Positions 1-12,874 are shown, counted from the stretch's first letter. The stretch is DNA of 64,000 nucleotides from Aphrocallistes beatrix (GCA_963281255.1 OY725503.1:1612001-1676000), one strand, 5' to 3'. Numbers and translations: made by a program. Notes: generated by a model not told the origin, from the letters alone.

Positions 1-2702
1 GAAATGCCCAAATAAGACCATTCACGTAAGAAAGGAAACAATGGTCTCCAATGTTAACATATTGATTTCGAGACGCACCAACTGCAATGGTGATAATAAC
101 AATAGGCAAAGGAAGACCCCAACCAATTATCATCATGAGCCACCAAATCTTTCTCCTGTTTAATATTCCAAAATAGAGGACATATATCATGAAAATGGAG
201 ATTGCGAAACTCCATGAAAATACACTCAACCAAGTGTAATGCATGAGAAGACCAACTATACTGCAACCAACAACGGAGTTCCTAGCTGACTGAATTCCGA
301 AAATGAACACACTTGTAGTTAGAGCGAGTGCAAAGGCATAATTGAAATAGAGGATGTTGGTTTCAACTTTGAAGAAACTCTTAGCAGAGATAATAAATAA
401 GGTGAGAGACACGAGCAGGAAAATAAGAGAAATGGACAATAGGATGTAACTGACGATTGAAATTGCAAGAGTTTCAGCCTCAGATAGTGGGACTCTTTGA
501 GCACGAACGAGAACACCAAAACTAGTCAAATGCATCGTTTCACAAGATTGAGCATCGCCGCCAGGAATTGTCACTACATTACCGTTACTGCAATTCCGTT
601 CATAATTATGTTTAGATTAAACAAATCACTATTCAGCACTGGACTTGTACCAACAGCTACTGTTTCCCCAGCAGGTGGAATCACTCTCCTTGAACTGGAA
701 TGTTGAGCTGCTCCAATTTGAATTCTTGCTAAAGGAGAGAGAAACACATCATATATATATATAACATCTTAGAACTGATGGCATGAGGAAATGCAATTTA
801 CCTGATAGGCCAAAACTCCCAAGAGGAATTCTAACCATAGTGTTTGGTAGACCTGAAAACACAAACTCGGACACTCCTTGAGTCTTCTCAACTACTGCTG
901 CGGCAATAGTGATTTCAGTGGATACAACAATAATAGGAGGTCCACCAGGTACAGCTTGATTGGCAAGATTCAAAGATATCCTATCAATAGCCTGCGACAC
1001 CATTATAGTTACGTCGGAAACTTCCAGTGTCTCTGCTTCATCTACAGTTCCAGGTGGTTGAGTGGGTGTTATAGCTAGAGGAGTAATTACATATATAAAC
1101 ACATAACTCATCTAAAATATTCTGAATTCTTAGTTTATCTACCTAAAACAGGAGAGTTTTCCACTGTTCCTAACAGTCCTAAAAGTGCACTAGCAGTGTC
1201 GGTAGAGATATTCGTGGAATTGGTAAGACTTGAGACTATAGCACTAGCAGTATTTGCGAGTTGCTGTGCTACGGTGGCATTGTTTTGAACCTCTTCAGAA
1301 TTGGCCACAGATCCCGTTACCTAGAACAAGATCAAAGGAGTTAAGTACGTATGTGATACAAGGATTGAAATGAATTTATGCAAGTTTAACTCACACTTAA
1401 AAGCTCCATAGCTACTTCTTCATCTAACACCTCATCAGGTCGGATATTCGCAAGCTAATTTAAATTTTCATCAAGGCTACGAACTATGATAGTTGTGAGA
1501 GAAGTAGAATTTCCAGCAGGATTACTACCTCGACAAATTAAGGAATAGTTTCCAGGAGTTGAAAATGTTAAAGGTAAAATTCTTTGTTGTTCTGCAAGCA
1601 TCGGATCCATTATAGTGAAATTGGTCATTGAATCTAAACTGAAATGTACATCGGTCCCTATGCCTCTGCATATGATGGATACTGCGATATTTGTAGAAGC
1701 ATAATAAATGTTGAGCTGGAAGCTAACTACAGGAGCTAAAAGATGCACGAAGTAACATAGATGTGTGAGCTAATGAACTACCAAAAAAGATCTGGTGTAG
1801 AGATAGGTTCAGATTCCCAGAAACACAAATCCAAACGTTAAATAATAATTTATGCACATGCTGAACGTATCGATATTGCGAGCACTGTATATGTCAGAAA
1901 ATACGGATTTCTGCAGCTGTAATTAATAAATAGAATTAGGAGGATAATATTTGTTCTTACCAATTATCGGGAATGAAGTAGTAGTAGAAAGTGTAGTGGA
2001 GCTGGTAGATGGTGCAGTGGGACTAGTGGGAGTGGTGGAAGTGAAGTTTCCAGTGAAGGTTCTACAATAATTTAGTCTCCCAAACGACAAAGCAGCATTC
2101 TGCAGTATCATTCGAGAGAGAGAATCGACTGAACTGAAGACTGTACAAAGATTAATACTTGTGTTGATCGCATAAAACTAAGGAAGAAGAATATGAAACA
2201 TAAAAAAATACGTATACGTGTAGCATATCAAGATTCAATATTAATAGAAATCAACTAACTTGATATGAATACGATGAAAATGAACAAGTACGAAGAGCGG
2301 CTGAATTGAACCTGATGCTGGTGAAAGAATAGTCATAGTGCGGAGGTCCATCTTGAAATTGGTTAGGAATACTGCTTGAACTCAAGAAAAATTCTCCATT
2401 CCAGCAAGAAGAAAGGAAATTATCGTACAACTCATAAGAGAGAGGTCCTTGCATCCCGATTGAATAGCCACATCCCATTGGAGGACTGGATCTCATTATG
2501 TAGTAGACACCTAGTAATTACAAAATGGATTAGTCAGTCTTCATCATAGCATTGCACTATGCATTTAAACGTACATTAATTAAAGAAGGTCAGTAGGGAA
2601 AATACTAAGTAACTTAGGTAGCAATACTTACCCAATGATAGAACTCCATTCAACAAAAATCCATCCGGATAGAAATAAAGGTTTTGCGTTAAATTAAGCA
2701 GA
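1..2702 (-). CDS. Adhesion GPCR (Ig-like, GAIN, GPS-like, 7TM), 3' part, possibly a pseudogene
   Basis: A cell-surface adhesion-class (B2) receptor read on the minus strand, continuing past the left window edge. Exons joined by GT-AG introns with matching phases: 2702-2632, 2510-2260, 2099-1961, 1735-1395, 1320-1143, 1074-802 and 728-1. The exon 1735-1395 encodes an Ig-like fold (SIICRG to YSLICRGSNPAG). Exons 1320-802 resemble a GAIN domain. The last exon gives C-E-T-M-H-L-T-S-F-G-V-L, matching the HL/T autocleavage site of a GPS, then TM1 (after SEAETLAIS), TM2, TM3 with the conserved Cys and TWLS, TM4 with WWLMMIIGWGLPLP, and a Cys in the second extracellular loop. Seven segments cannot be completed because the window ends. 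Oddities: an in-frame TAG at 1457-1455, and a one-base frame change between the GAIN reading (stops near 577) and the GPS-7TM reading (open only from 616). Either this is a decayed copy, or there is an unrecognised small intron plus a nonsense allele. The family call is firm; function is not. Confidence 0.82.
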
Positions 2703-2707
2703 CTAGA

Positions 2708-2745
2708 CATTTGGATTTTGATCAATGTTAAATTTGACATTGATT
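2708..2745. repeat. Copy of the GATCAA subterminal repeat
   Basis: A stretch of about 30 bases (TGGATTTTGATCAATG onward through AAATTTGACATTG) is identical to 5847-5878, the end of the transposon at 5.79-8.11 kb. It lies directly upstream of the exon starting at 2702, so that exon's acceptor sits against transposon-derived sequence. Confidence 0.6.
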
Positions 2746-2925
2746 ACTATGAGAATTATGTCAGAAGAGTTCAGTGGAGGGAGATCAGGTATAGGGAATT
2801 AAGACACTAATTCTTCAATCAGAGGAAAGGTGTTACAATTTGTGAGAGTCGAGATCGAAGTTAGAATGTTAATTAGAAATAGTATTAATAATATCAAGAT
2901 AAGCAAATCCACCTCATCTACTCAC

Positions 2926-3082
2926 CGTGTTGACAAGGGCTAAAATGTCAAGTGCTTGAACTGCATCAAGAGTTATCTGAGTGGTGGTGAAGACTTCTTC
3001 ACGGAATTGATCAAAGTAAGATTCAAACTCGGGTGTCTCAACATGACCAGCAGCTAGTAGCAACAAAGCATCGAGAACATCA
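2926..3082 (-). CDS. Possible upstream exon, unknown domain
   Basis: An open minus-strand stretch (VLDALLLLAAGHVETPEFES onward, about 50 residues, acidic and alpha-helical in character) ends at a good donor, ACG then GTGAGT, at 2925. It has an acceptor-like TTTCAG before 3082. It may be an earlier exon of the adhesion GPCR, but its phase (0) does not join the 2702 exon cleanly, and family A repeat sequence begins about 70 bp upstream of it. I do not recognise the domain. Confidence 0.3.
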
Positions 3083-3153
3083 CTGAAATCTTGTAGCGAA
3101 TATAACAGATAGGATGTACTTCCCAGAGAGGTACGTACTAACCGAGTTCTACT

Positions 3154-4592
3154 GTATATATATATTATCGAATTGATTGAATAAACTGCCAGGCACAGAA
3201 AGCTGATGTTTGGCATGTGGGAGTCTTTAGGCTATGGCTCCCTCAAGTTCTGAGCTTAGACTAAAATGTTGACTCATCATGGAATTATGACGTCTTTGTC
3301 ATCTTTTTATTAATTATTAAAATTTCAGTTTTTCGACTATAACTCAGTCATTTTAGGTGATAGAAGGCAGAAATTTTAATAGAATGTGTATATCAATATA
3401 CCACACACATGCTGTTACTATCATCAAAAAATGATGACTCATCACTCTGTTATGACGTCATCATTACGCTTCAAAAATTTACAAATTTGGTGATTTTTCG
3501 TGCGATATCGATCATATCTTTACTATTAAACTCGATTAATGTGTATATATGTATATACGTATATATATCTATATCTGTAACGAATTGATTGAGGAAACTG
3601 CCAGGCGGAGAAAGCTAATTTTTGGCATGTGGGAGTTTTTGGCTATGGCTCCAGTAAGCTCTGAGCTCAGACGAAAATGTCGACTCATCATGGAATTATG
3701 ACGTCATTGTCACCTTTTTTATAATTAGAAATTTCAGTTTTTCAACTATAACTCAGTCATTTTAAGTGATAGAAGGCTGAAATTTTAATAGAATGTGTAG
3801 ATTAATATACCTCACATGTGATACAACTATCCTCAAAAAATGATTACTCATCACGCTGTTATGACGTCATCATTACGCTTCAAAAATTTTCAAATTTGGT
3901 GATTTTTCGCGCGATATCGATCATATCTTTACTATTAAACTCGATTAATGTGTATATATGTATATTCGTATATATATCTATATCTGTAACGAATTGATTG
4001 AAGAAACTGCCAGGCGGAGAAAGCTAATTTTTGGCATGTGGGAGTTTTTGGCTATGGCTCCAGTAAGTTCTGAGCTCAGACGAAAATGTCGACTCATCAT
4101 GGAATTATGACGTCATTGTCACCTTTTTTATAATTAGAAATTTCAGTTTTTCAACTATAACTCAGTCATTTTAAGTGATAGAAGGCTGAAATTTTAATAA
4201 AATGTGTAGATTAATATTCCTCACATGTGATACAACTATCATCAAAAAATGATCACGCTGTCATGACGTCATCATTACGCATCAAAATTTAACAAATTTG
4301 GTGATTTTTCTTGCGATATCATTTTATAACAGTTAGGCAGACATATTTAGAGATGTTATCCCATATAATTAATCAATGGTGACCACAGCCTCGCGCCTCC
4401 GGCGGACACAAAGTGTTCGCGAGCCTCGCAGCGCAAGCAAGCGAAGCGAGCTTGTATATATCATCAGGACAGACATATTTAGAGTTGTTATCTTCCTTAT
4501 AATTAATCAATGTGATCCCAGTGCCCAAAGGGCGCCTCTGGCGGACACAAAGTGTCCGCCAGCCACTCAGCACAAGCAAGCGAAGCGCGCTT
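3154..4592 (-). repeat. Family A repeat, tandem array of three bodies and two heads
   Basis: Three successive copies of the family A body (3154-3515, 3516-3915, about 3916-4340), each starting with a CTTTACTATTAAACTCG tail and a TA-rich spacer, are followed by a head ending near 4453 and a second head-only piece at 4466-4592. The bodies are roughly 90% or more alike by eye, so the array is recent. TGACGTCA or a one-base variant recurs in each body. Small open frames across the heads are translations of the palindromes and not genes. Confidence 0.85.
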
Positions 4593-4810
4593 GTATCAAC
4601 TTAAATTTGTAGAGACACCCATACCTTTGGTATCAATATTGAGCATCCAATACTTAGTATTAGGACATTTCTTCAATGGATACTTCATGTATTGGAATTT
4701 AGTCTAAATATTATGTAATTAATTATATTGCTTAACACACAGCTATTTTGTAAAAACGGGAAAGTTGATTTTTTTCTTTGAGATTCCAATCGAATGCTTA
4801 TAGTATTGTT

Positions 4811-5365
4811 GTGTCCCAAAATGTTATCACTGCTGGGAGAATCTCAGAGTTTGTATGCGGACTGTACCTTCAAAGTTGCCCCAGAACAACTTTACCGACT
4901 GCAGTATACTAATCACGCGGAAAAGGCGGTATGATATTTCCATGTGTCTACGCATTGTGACGAATAAAAGTTAGTTAACCTATAATTAACTTTTCACAAA
5001 GTTGCTTGATTTACGTCCTGAGTTGAACCCAATCTTAATTTGGTTGATTTTGAGAAAGCGGCTATGAATGCATTATAATCTACATTCTTGAGTATTGTAT
5101 CTGGATGATTTTTCACTTGTCACAATACATCTATCGAAAGATCCAGTCACCAGGTTTTACCAATCAATTCATTGAAAATGAAGGTATTGCTCTCCAAATG
5201 AAAATGCTAACGAGTTTATTCTTCGTTCCCGAATGCCAAGTTATCCATTATTTTATTTTATTAATGGAAGAATATCCAACATTTGCGATCAAAATTTCGG
5301 GATATTTCGAAGTTACATACATCGTAATATTGCAACAGTCCATTTTACCAAATGCCCGTTAGAAG
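4811..5365 (+). pseudogene. Mutator-like (MULE) transposase relic
   Basis: Conceptual translation in shifting frames gives pieces typical of animal MULE transposases, in the right order: SLYADCTFKVAPEQLYRLQY (first catalytic Asp region, normally ADGTFK), then NLNLVDFEKAAMNAL (second Asp region, DFE-AA), then FHLSQYIYRKIQSPGF with FIENEGIALQMKMLTSLFFV, then GYFEVTYI. Stops and frame changes lie between the pieces (TGA after the first, several near 4960-5050), so no functional protein is made. Weak coding resemblance may continue to about 5660. No terminal inverted repeats could be matched to it. Confidence 0.7.
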
Positions 5366-6049
5366 ATATGTCTTAGACGAAATGTCCGCCATTCATTAAT
5401 GTTGTACCGATATGTTGGATACTTTTATAATCAAAGGAAAAAATCACATAGATATTATAATCAAAAGAAGTCACATATTGTTAGATGCTAATTTACATAG
5501 TATAACGTCTCATCATCACAAAAAAGTCATTATCTTTAAACTGTTGTCAGGGGAGGCATTTACGGCCGGCCAGACACCAACATTCTTTTTAGAACTGTGC
5601 AACTATACTATCAAGTTTTATACAGAGGATGGGGTGTCCAGGGATTTCCCTCCTGAATTATAAAATTTTGCTATACGGTATACCACTATTACATATAATA
5701 TGGGAAAACATATTCATTAGTATTACCTACAAAAACCTACTAATTTAGAGAATAACACGTCTATTTGGGACTGTATATTTTTATCAACGGCTATGTAGGA
5801 TTTTGATCAACGCATTATGTTGGATTTTGATCAACGATTTTCGATGTGGGATTTTGATCAATGTTAAATTTGACATTGCATTCTGAATTAGCAAGTATTG
5901 TATGTAATTTAAAAACATACAAAAATAAGTAAGGAAAAATAAACGTTTGCCTAATAGTATAATGAAAGTAAATTCAGTAAATGAAAGAAAATGAAGCATT
6001 AGCTAATATAATGAGCTTAAATACATTTGTACTGATTATTGTTATTGAA

Positions 6050-6205
6050 ATAGTCGAATTGACTGAGTACTTTCGCTCCTGCAAGTTAAGCATCTCTTCT
6101 TGTCAGACATTATATGTATGCCACAGGCACCGCATATGTTACATATCCACAAGGTACTAAGACGTGAGTCTCATGTCAGGTTGTAGGCATACCACGGGCA
6201 CATTA
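6050..6205 (-). pseudogene. RING-finger-like relic
   Basis: The minus-strand reading contains C-N-I-C-G-A-C-G-I-H then DKKRCLTCRSESTQS, similar to the C-terminal half of a RING finger (Cys pairs ending in CPxCR). A TGA lies about 20 codons upstream. It may be debris of the nearby transposons or of a ubiquitin-ligase gene. Only the cysteine spacing supports this. Confidence 0.3.
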
Positions 6206-6391
6206 TCATGCCCTATTTCATCCTCATCAGATATATCATCGTGAATTGCATCTTCAAAATATTTACTTTAGTATTATGGCAACACTGTTTTCCAACTATT
6301 GAGGTGATATCAATCAGATATTTTAGTGAAGTATACGTGTCATTGCTGAACTCCTCTTTGCTTTTGCTTCGTAATTGCGTTTTCTTTGTGA

Positions 6392-6880
6392 CAAGCGCGC
6401 TTCGCTTGTTTGCGCTGCGCTGCTGACTGGCAGCTAGCTAGGCTCACATTGATTAGGTATAAGTTAAATAACATAAATACTTCTGTGCTACTGCTATATT
6501 CGATATCACTCGAAAAATCACAGAATTTGTCCAATTTACAATTTTTGATGCTTATTGATGACGTCATAACAGAGTGATGAAGCATCATTCTTTGATGAAA
6601 GTTGTATCATATTTGAGATATATTAAAATACACATGTTATTAAAATATCTGCCTTCTATCACCTAAAATGGCTGAGTTATTGTCAGAAACCTGAAATTTC
6701 CAATTTAAAAAAAGGTGACATTGACGTCATAATTCTATCATGAGTTGACATTTTTGTATGAGGTCAGAACTTGGTCAGAAGTGGAGCCAAAACGAAAAGA
6801 ATCTCACAGGCCCAAAATAGCTTTCTGTGCCTGGCAGTTTCTTCAATCAATTCGTTACAGAGATATATTTACTAGATATA
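6392..6880 (+). repeat. Family A repeat, diverged copy
   Basis: The head CAAGCGCGCTTCGCTTG starts at 6392, preceded by A on this strand (T after CTTG on the other). The GGCGGACAC hairpin has been lost by decay, but the TGACGTCA near 6560 and the TTCTTCAATCAATTCGTTAC end near 6860 remain. Confidence 0.8.
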
Positions 6881-6909
6881 CAAACATTAATATGTAATTG
6901 TCTTCTTTT

Positions 6910-7415
6910 AGACCTGTTATGTGGTATTTAGAGTTCCTAGTATTAACTAACAATGGATTAATTAGTACCGTGGTATTTTTGAGATATATCGTAGTATTCT
7001 GAGATTTTGTTTCGCTTGCTCAGATGGGTTCAATCGATTTCATCGTAACTTGATAACCACTGCGTTGAAATTGTAGCATATGCCACAATTTGAGGGAATG
7101 CGGCACAATTTACCCTGGTAGAACCCCATATGGACCATGGATAGAGTATATTTTTCATTGATGGTCCATATGGGGTTCTATCAGGGTAAATTGTATCGTG
7201 TGCCACTAAATTGGGTCGCATACCCTCAAATTGTGTCATGTGCCACAATTTGTTGGCGGTGGCTATCAAGTTATGATGAAACCGATTGAACCTCAAGGCC
7301 ATTTGAGTAAGCGAAACAAAATCTCAGAATACACGATATATCTCAAAATACCACAGTACTAATGAATCCATGGTTAGTTAATACTAAGATCTCAAAATAT
7401 CACACAACAGACCTA
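6910..7415. repeat. Fold-back (palindromic) element of about 500 bp
   Basis: The arms 6910-7130 and 7165-7415 are inverted copies: GTTTCGCTTGCTCA on the left matches GAGTAAGCGAAAC on the right, and both inner ends carry AGAACCCCATATGGACCAT. The loop is about 30 bp. A hairpin MITE is likely. The short open frame across it is not a gene. Confidence 0.75.
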
Positions 7416-8110
7416 ATACATCTTGTATTGCGATGCGAAATTTTGGTTGCTTCTTGATCATTGCGGCATTCATCATTAACAATGTCACGTAGCTTACTAC
7501 TGGATGTTTCTGCCGTTCTCTTAAACTTATTTTTGAAAGCAATTTATTTAGTAGTTGTAGTATATGCATCTGTTTCATGGTTATGGTCTTGCATTTGAAT
7601 GAATTGGTTTAAAGTAATATCTATCTTACCAAAACCTTTACATTTCAAATTTCTAAATAGAATGCATCTCAGATATTGATATTTAACACTGGATCTGACT
7701 TGTGAATAAATGAAATCTTCATATTCATAGTTGAAATGATCGAGTTTGTTTGATTCAATTTTTGCATAAGCCATCATAATTATTTAATGCTATATATTGA
7801 AATATGATTATTCGATATCTGCTGGCACTAGATGGTGTATACGCGGTATGTCTCTTAATATATATTACCACTTAATATAATTCCTCAATGAATGTATGAT
7901 TATGTGTGGCAAAATATAAACAAGAGAGAGTATAATAATAATAATATATAGTATTGTAGGTGACAAATGTATATTTTTGATTTAAATCAAATGCATGACA
8001 TTCAGCCATACGTTGATCAAAAACCCACATCGAAAAGTCGTTGATCAAAATCCTACTTGGAAAAATCTTTGATTCAAAATCCCACATGAACGTTGATCAA
8101 AATATACAGT

Positions 8111-9590
8111 ATAACTGTAAATTCCTTTGGATTTCTGATTTCTGATGCTACATTCCATTTCTAGATATTATTGGGTAGTAAGTCTGAACCTTCATCAATT
8201 GTGCAACTGCTATTATAAGAATTTCAATAGCTATAAGACTTCATGGAATTTTTTTCTCATTGATACCTATCTAGTTTTGCATATAATAGAAACTATTGGA
8301 TTTAATTCTCAAAAATAAATTGAATAAATATCTTTTTATTAAAATTTGGTGAATCCTGCAGTTTAAAACTAGAATTATATCAAGTTTATAAATAGCTTCA
8401 AAAACATGAGCAAACCAAAGAGAATAAACACTAGTACGTATTATATTATTGAAAGAAAAAAATCTCAAATTTCAAACGCAGAATACGGACGGTTAAGCAG
8501 GAAACAATTTACTGAGAATGTCATGATATTGTATCGGCAGATCAATTTACTAATATAAATCACTGTCAAAAGGACAAAAGATTTTACATATAATATGACC
8601 AAGTGTTGGACTTAGCCCGAGTGAACACTATATACTTACAATCGATTATTAAAATGGAACGTCGAAGAACATGCTTGAAAGAATCAATCCTTTGCTTACG
8701 CACTTCAAATCCCTCACACATAAATTCCACTATTAGCAAGCAACAAAACAGTCTCCAATGATCCCCCCAGATAAAAATCCTTTATAAAACCCTGACTATG
8801 TTACTATATGGTTAATAGTATGAAAAGCACACTGATAAATAGTGATTTTTGGGAGTAATTATCCGGCTATTTTATTTTCGGTAAATTCTTTTTACGCGTT
8901 TGGGTTTGATGCATATTTTGTCCTCTTTAGGACCTAGAAGAACTTTCCAGTGAAGAATTTGTTTTGCAAAAACTTTCTTCTTTGTTGAGCAGAATTGAAT
9001 AATTTAAATTTCAGGCTAGAACTATCAAAAAGATTTTGGTGTAGATCTACAATAATAAAAATTGTTGATGTCAATTGTATCTGATGGCAATATTAAAGCC
9101 CCTCTAGACGGATTGGAATGTGCTTCCACCTTTCTGAGCTGATGCAATGTGGTGTGTCTAAATCCAGGAATATGGATCACTCTAATCCTCTATGAAGGCA
9201 TTTTATACTGGAGGCCGTATCAATCATATGACTACTTCATTGACTTATTTGAAAATTATAAACTTTGAATCTTTATTAGGGATGAAGACGCACCAAATTT
9301 TAATATTTAAATCATATCTCTTTTTATTTGTTAGATAATTTGTCCATATATTTTATTCACATGAAATTATTCACGTTATAAATATCAAAAAATATATTTC
9401 AATATATATTAACTTCAATAACCTGGGGTCCTTTCTATTTATAGCTTGGACCCCACATTTCTATGGCTTCCCCACCCAAACTGACTTAACCAAAATGAGT
9501 TAGCAAAATCCATAGTCAATGAAGGGTTCTATATAGCCTAACTAGTCGTTAAGATTTCGTTTAAACTAAATTAAAATTACGAGTGTGAAG
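8111..9590. other. No gene recognised
   Basis: AT-rich sequence without a credible coding frame. A short stretch at 9090-9175 (CTAGACGGATTGGAATGTGC and following) resembles one arm of the hairpin at 41,150-41,246, so it is probably repeat-derived. Confidence 0.5.
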
Positions 9591-9599
9591 TCAGCAGCG

Positions 9600-11728
9600 A
9601 GATGTGAGCACGACTTAGGGCTTAATTTCTCATCAATTCTGCATCACAGTGAAACTTTCCCTGTGAATTATCTAGTATGGGGCTTTCCTCCATTCTGATA
9701 GATAGTGTAAATCTCCTCTCCTCATCCCACAATAACATTGCAATTTTCCAATACAAAATCCCCATAGACAATTTCGAGCACTACTTACGGCTTAATTTCT
9801 AGTTCAATTCTAGATCAATCATGGTCAAACTTGTCCTGTGGAATAATCTAGTATGGGGCTTTACTCCATTCTGGTAGTTAGTGTATATCACTCCTTCCCA
9901 TCCCACAATGACATTGCAATTTTCCAATACAAAATCGCCAAGACAATTTCGAGCACCACTCTATATTACGCCTCGGGGGGCCAAAGAAAAAATATCCGGG
10001 CCTTTCATATGATTTTGGCTTAGGTGGTCTAATGAAAACCGAGGCCTCAGAATCAAACCTGGGGCAAATGTCCCGGATGTCCCCCATCCCCTGGAACTCC
10101 CCCTGTTTACAGTATGTCCCCAAATTATTAGCAATAAACTTAACTTAGCAATAAACAACGTGTAATATTAAACTTATGTTTAGGAAGAGTATTATAATAT
10201 CAGGATGAATTTATTTACGCGTTTTCATCCCATATATACACTATCTTGAGTCACACTATCATACATGCGGTTAATCAGTACCTTTTTTGGGACGCAAACT
10301 CATTTTTTGTCGAAACTTTTTGAAAATCCCTGCAAATATCTATCACAGTATGTATAGCAATGAGTTCTTATATACTACTGAATTTAGTTATGCAAATATT
10401 CATGCATGTAAATATCATTTAGTTGTGCAATTTTTAGTATTTTTTCAAAGGCTTCAGCAAGATATAGTGGGCATTGAAAGTCAGAATTAGTTAATAATTT
10501 ACTTTATCACAAAATGACAATGCAAAAATTGTAATTTCGCTCTTAAAATTCACAATTTTATACTTGCCTTGTTTGAAGTAATAGTTTAACTAATAATTAG
10601 GACTCTTAGTTAGGATTAAACTCAAGTGCAATCATATTATATTACAAAAATCCTTTTTTCCTTGATAAATCTGACTATTCAGAGCCTAAATCTTGCTGAA
10701 TCCTTTAACAAATACTACTCCAAATGACATAACTAAAATATATGGACATACTTAGATATTTGCATAACTAAATTCAGTAGTATATATGAATACATTACTA
10801 TACTGTAGTAGACATTAATTTTTTTCAAAAAGATTGCTGCAAAAAATGAGTATGCATTCCAAAAAAGGTGTTGTTTAAATGCATGGTATGGTAGTATCAC
10901 TCAAAATAGTGTATATATAGGATAAAAACTCAGAAATGAAGTAATCCTGAAATTATATTACTCTCCCTAAACATATGCATAATATTACACAAAGTTAAGT
11001 TCATTGCCAATAATTTGGGACATACTATATGGCCATGCCTGCCAATCTCGACTGGACCAGCCATAAATACTCAATTAGGTTTTAATGTTGATATTCTTAT
11101 TCAGCATTAAATTTGGATAAATTTGAGGGGTCACATGACCATATTCGAGCTCAATAATTTCCGTGACGGCGCAGGAATGTTCCACATTTCAATCTCAAAC
11201 CCACTAGTAACCCCATCGAGGGCCCCTTGTTTTGCTCACATATATTCCATGAGTTCAAATAAACATAAATCAACACTCTACATAATCATTTAGTAGGATT
11301 TCCTGAATGCAGAATTGCCAAGGTGCTTACAGTGTGATTCGATTTTGGTGTTGGGTTGCCATTACCCCTGGAATTACAAGAAAACCCCCTGTTTGAGTGC
11401 CATGTAACTTTTATCACCTTGAAAGATGTGTCGGACTGGGAAAAAGAAATTTGAGGAGGCGTGATATAGAATGGTGCTCGAAATTGTCTATGGGGATTTT
11501 GTGTTGGGAAATTGCAATGTCATTGTGGGATGAGGAGAGGTGATATACACTAACTATCAGAATGGAGTAAAGCCCCATACTAGATGATTTCACAGGACAA
11601 GTTTGACCATGATTGCTCAGAATTGACTGAGAAATTAAGCCGTAAGTGATGCTCGAAATTGTCTATGGGATTTTGTATTGGAAAATTGCAATGTTATTGT
11701 GGGATGAGGAGAGGAAATTTACACTATA
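9600..11728. repeat. Large fold-back element of about 2.1 kb
   Basis: The left arm (9600-10,490) and right arm (about 10,700-11,728) are imperfect inverted copies around a centre near 10,600. Each arm contains the block TGCTCGAAATTGTCTATGGG twice, and both carry the TAACTAAATTCAGTAGTATA segment. The right end is cut at the TA dinucleotide where a mariner-like terminus begins. A related right arm recurs at 45,780-46,400. No transposase is seen. Confidence 0.75.
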
Positions 11729-11919
11729 CAGGCAGCCCTCGCCGTTCGCGGGTTTGCCATTCGCGGTTTCGACTATTCGCGGAAAATATTTTGAGTCTTG
11801 TTTTGCTATTCGCGACTCGTCCCCTCGACTATTCGCGGTTTTCCTTTTTTAAAAGATTTAATTTAATACTATTTGTATGGAATTTTTCGTGTTGGTCGAA
11901 TACTTTTGTCCGGGTAGTG
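11729..11919. mobile_element. Truncated Tc1/mariner or pogo-type termini
   Basis: CAGGCAGCCCTCGCCGTTCG follows a TA dinucleotide on the left, and the inverse of CACTACCCGGACAAAAG precedes TA on the right. The two ends are unlike each other, so this is probably two abutted fragments rather than one element. A second CACTAACCGGACAAAAG terminus lies at 57,537. Confidence 0.5.
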
Positions 11920-12874
11920 TAGTATATACACATTAATCGAGTTTTAATAGTAAGGATTCTATACTAAAGTCCCCCAACCCCCCTTTGAGTTCTTTCCTAT
12001 GCCTGAATTGCCCGTTTGGTTCAATAATTTGGAATTTGATTTTTTGGAAAAAGCCACTGGCCTTCAGAATCGCGATTTAATCTTTTTGGCAAGTTATGAT
12101 TGTCAAAAATTTCAAAATTCGTACTTATTTCTGAAGGAGGAGTCGAATTCTATTTCAATTGCAATTCAGGTGTGAACAGTGTATTTGGAAATTATATATA
12201 AGTCCACTTCCAAGTATTGTACTTAAAAGAAAGTAAGTCTCCAAAGGAGGCCCTTTGTGACGTTTTAGTAGATAATACATACAAATTGAGATACCGTATC
12301 TTTTTTGTCCAAAATGGGACTTTATTTGCATTTTTTTATTTTAATCTCCCCTCTGTAAATTTTAATTTTAATAACGTTTAAATACATGTACAGTCGACTC
12401 CGCTTATTCGGGTCACTATTTAATCGGGCCATTTTAGCAGGACCAGAATAGCTCTCACACATAGAAGCTAATACAAAATATTTTAGGTTAATACGGTTGG
12501 TTCTGTGCTTAATTAAGGTTGGCCTTTCATATCGGCATTTTGTTTTTTATCTAAAATTTGCCAAAAGACCTTTTTAATCATTTTTAGATCCCTAAAGGGG
12601 TTCTTAACATTAATTTCGATTTTTAGAATTTCAAGGCTAATATTTCGGTACTTAGAGCCACTTCTACCAGCTGGTATCGCCCAAAAAAGGACACATTTTT
12701 GAAACGGAAAGTCTCATATCCATAACTTCTTTGAACCATGTTAGATCATCATTTAAATGCTAGATTCGTGCTCAGCACTAAATTTCCAGCAATTTGATAT
12801 ATATTGGACATATTTGGAGAAATTCTTTGGCTGCGGGTTCCTAGCAACGGCCAGGAATGTGAAAAAATTCTTAT

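Larger units (their letters stand above)
5786..8110. mobile_element. Non-autonomous element with inverted subterminal GATCAACG repeats
   Basis: The motif GGATTTTGATCAACG occurs three to four times at 5793-5866 and, inverted, three to four times at 7998-8103, spaced 20-30 bp, as expected for subterminal transposase-binding repeats of a DNA transposon. The interior holds a family A copy (6392-6880) and a fold-back repeat (6910-7415). No transposase reading frame is seen. The exact ends and target duplication are not clear. Confidence 0.5.

Noticed and set aside
2708..2810. Minus-strand reading PDLPPLNSSDIILIVINV as an extra GPCR exon
   Set aside because: No acceptor precedes it before a stop, it is out of frame with the next exon, and part of it is transposon end sequence shared with 5.85 kb.
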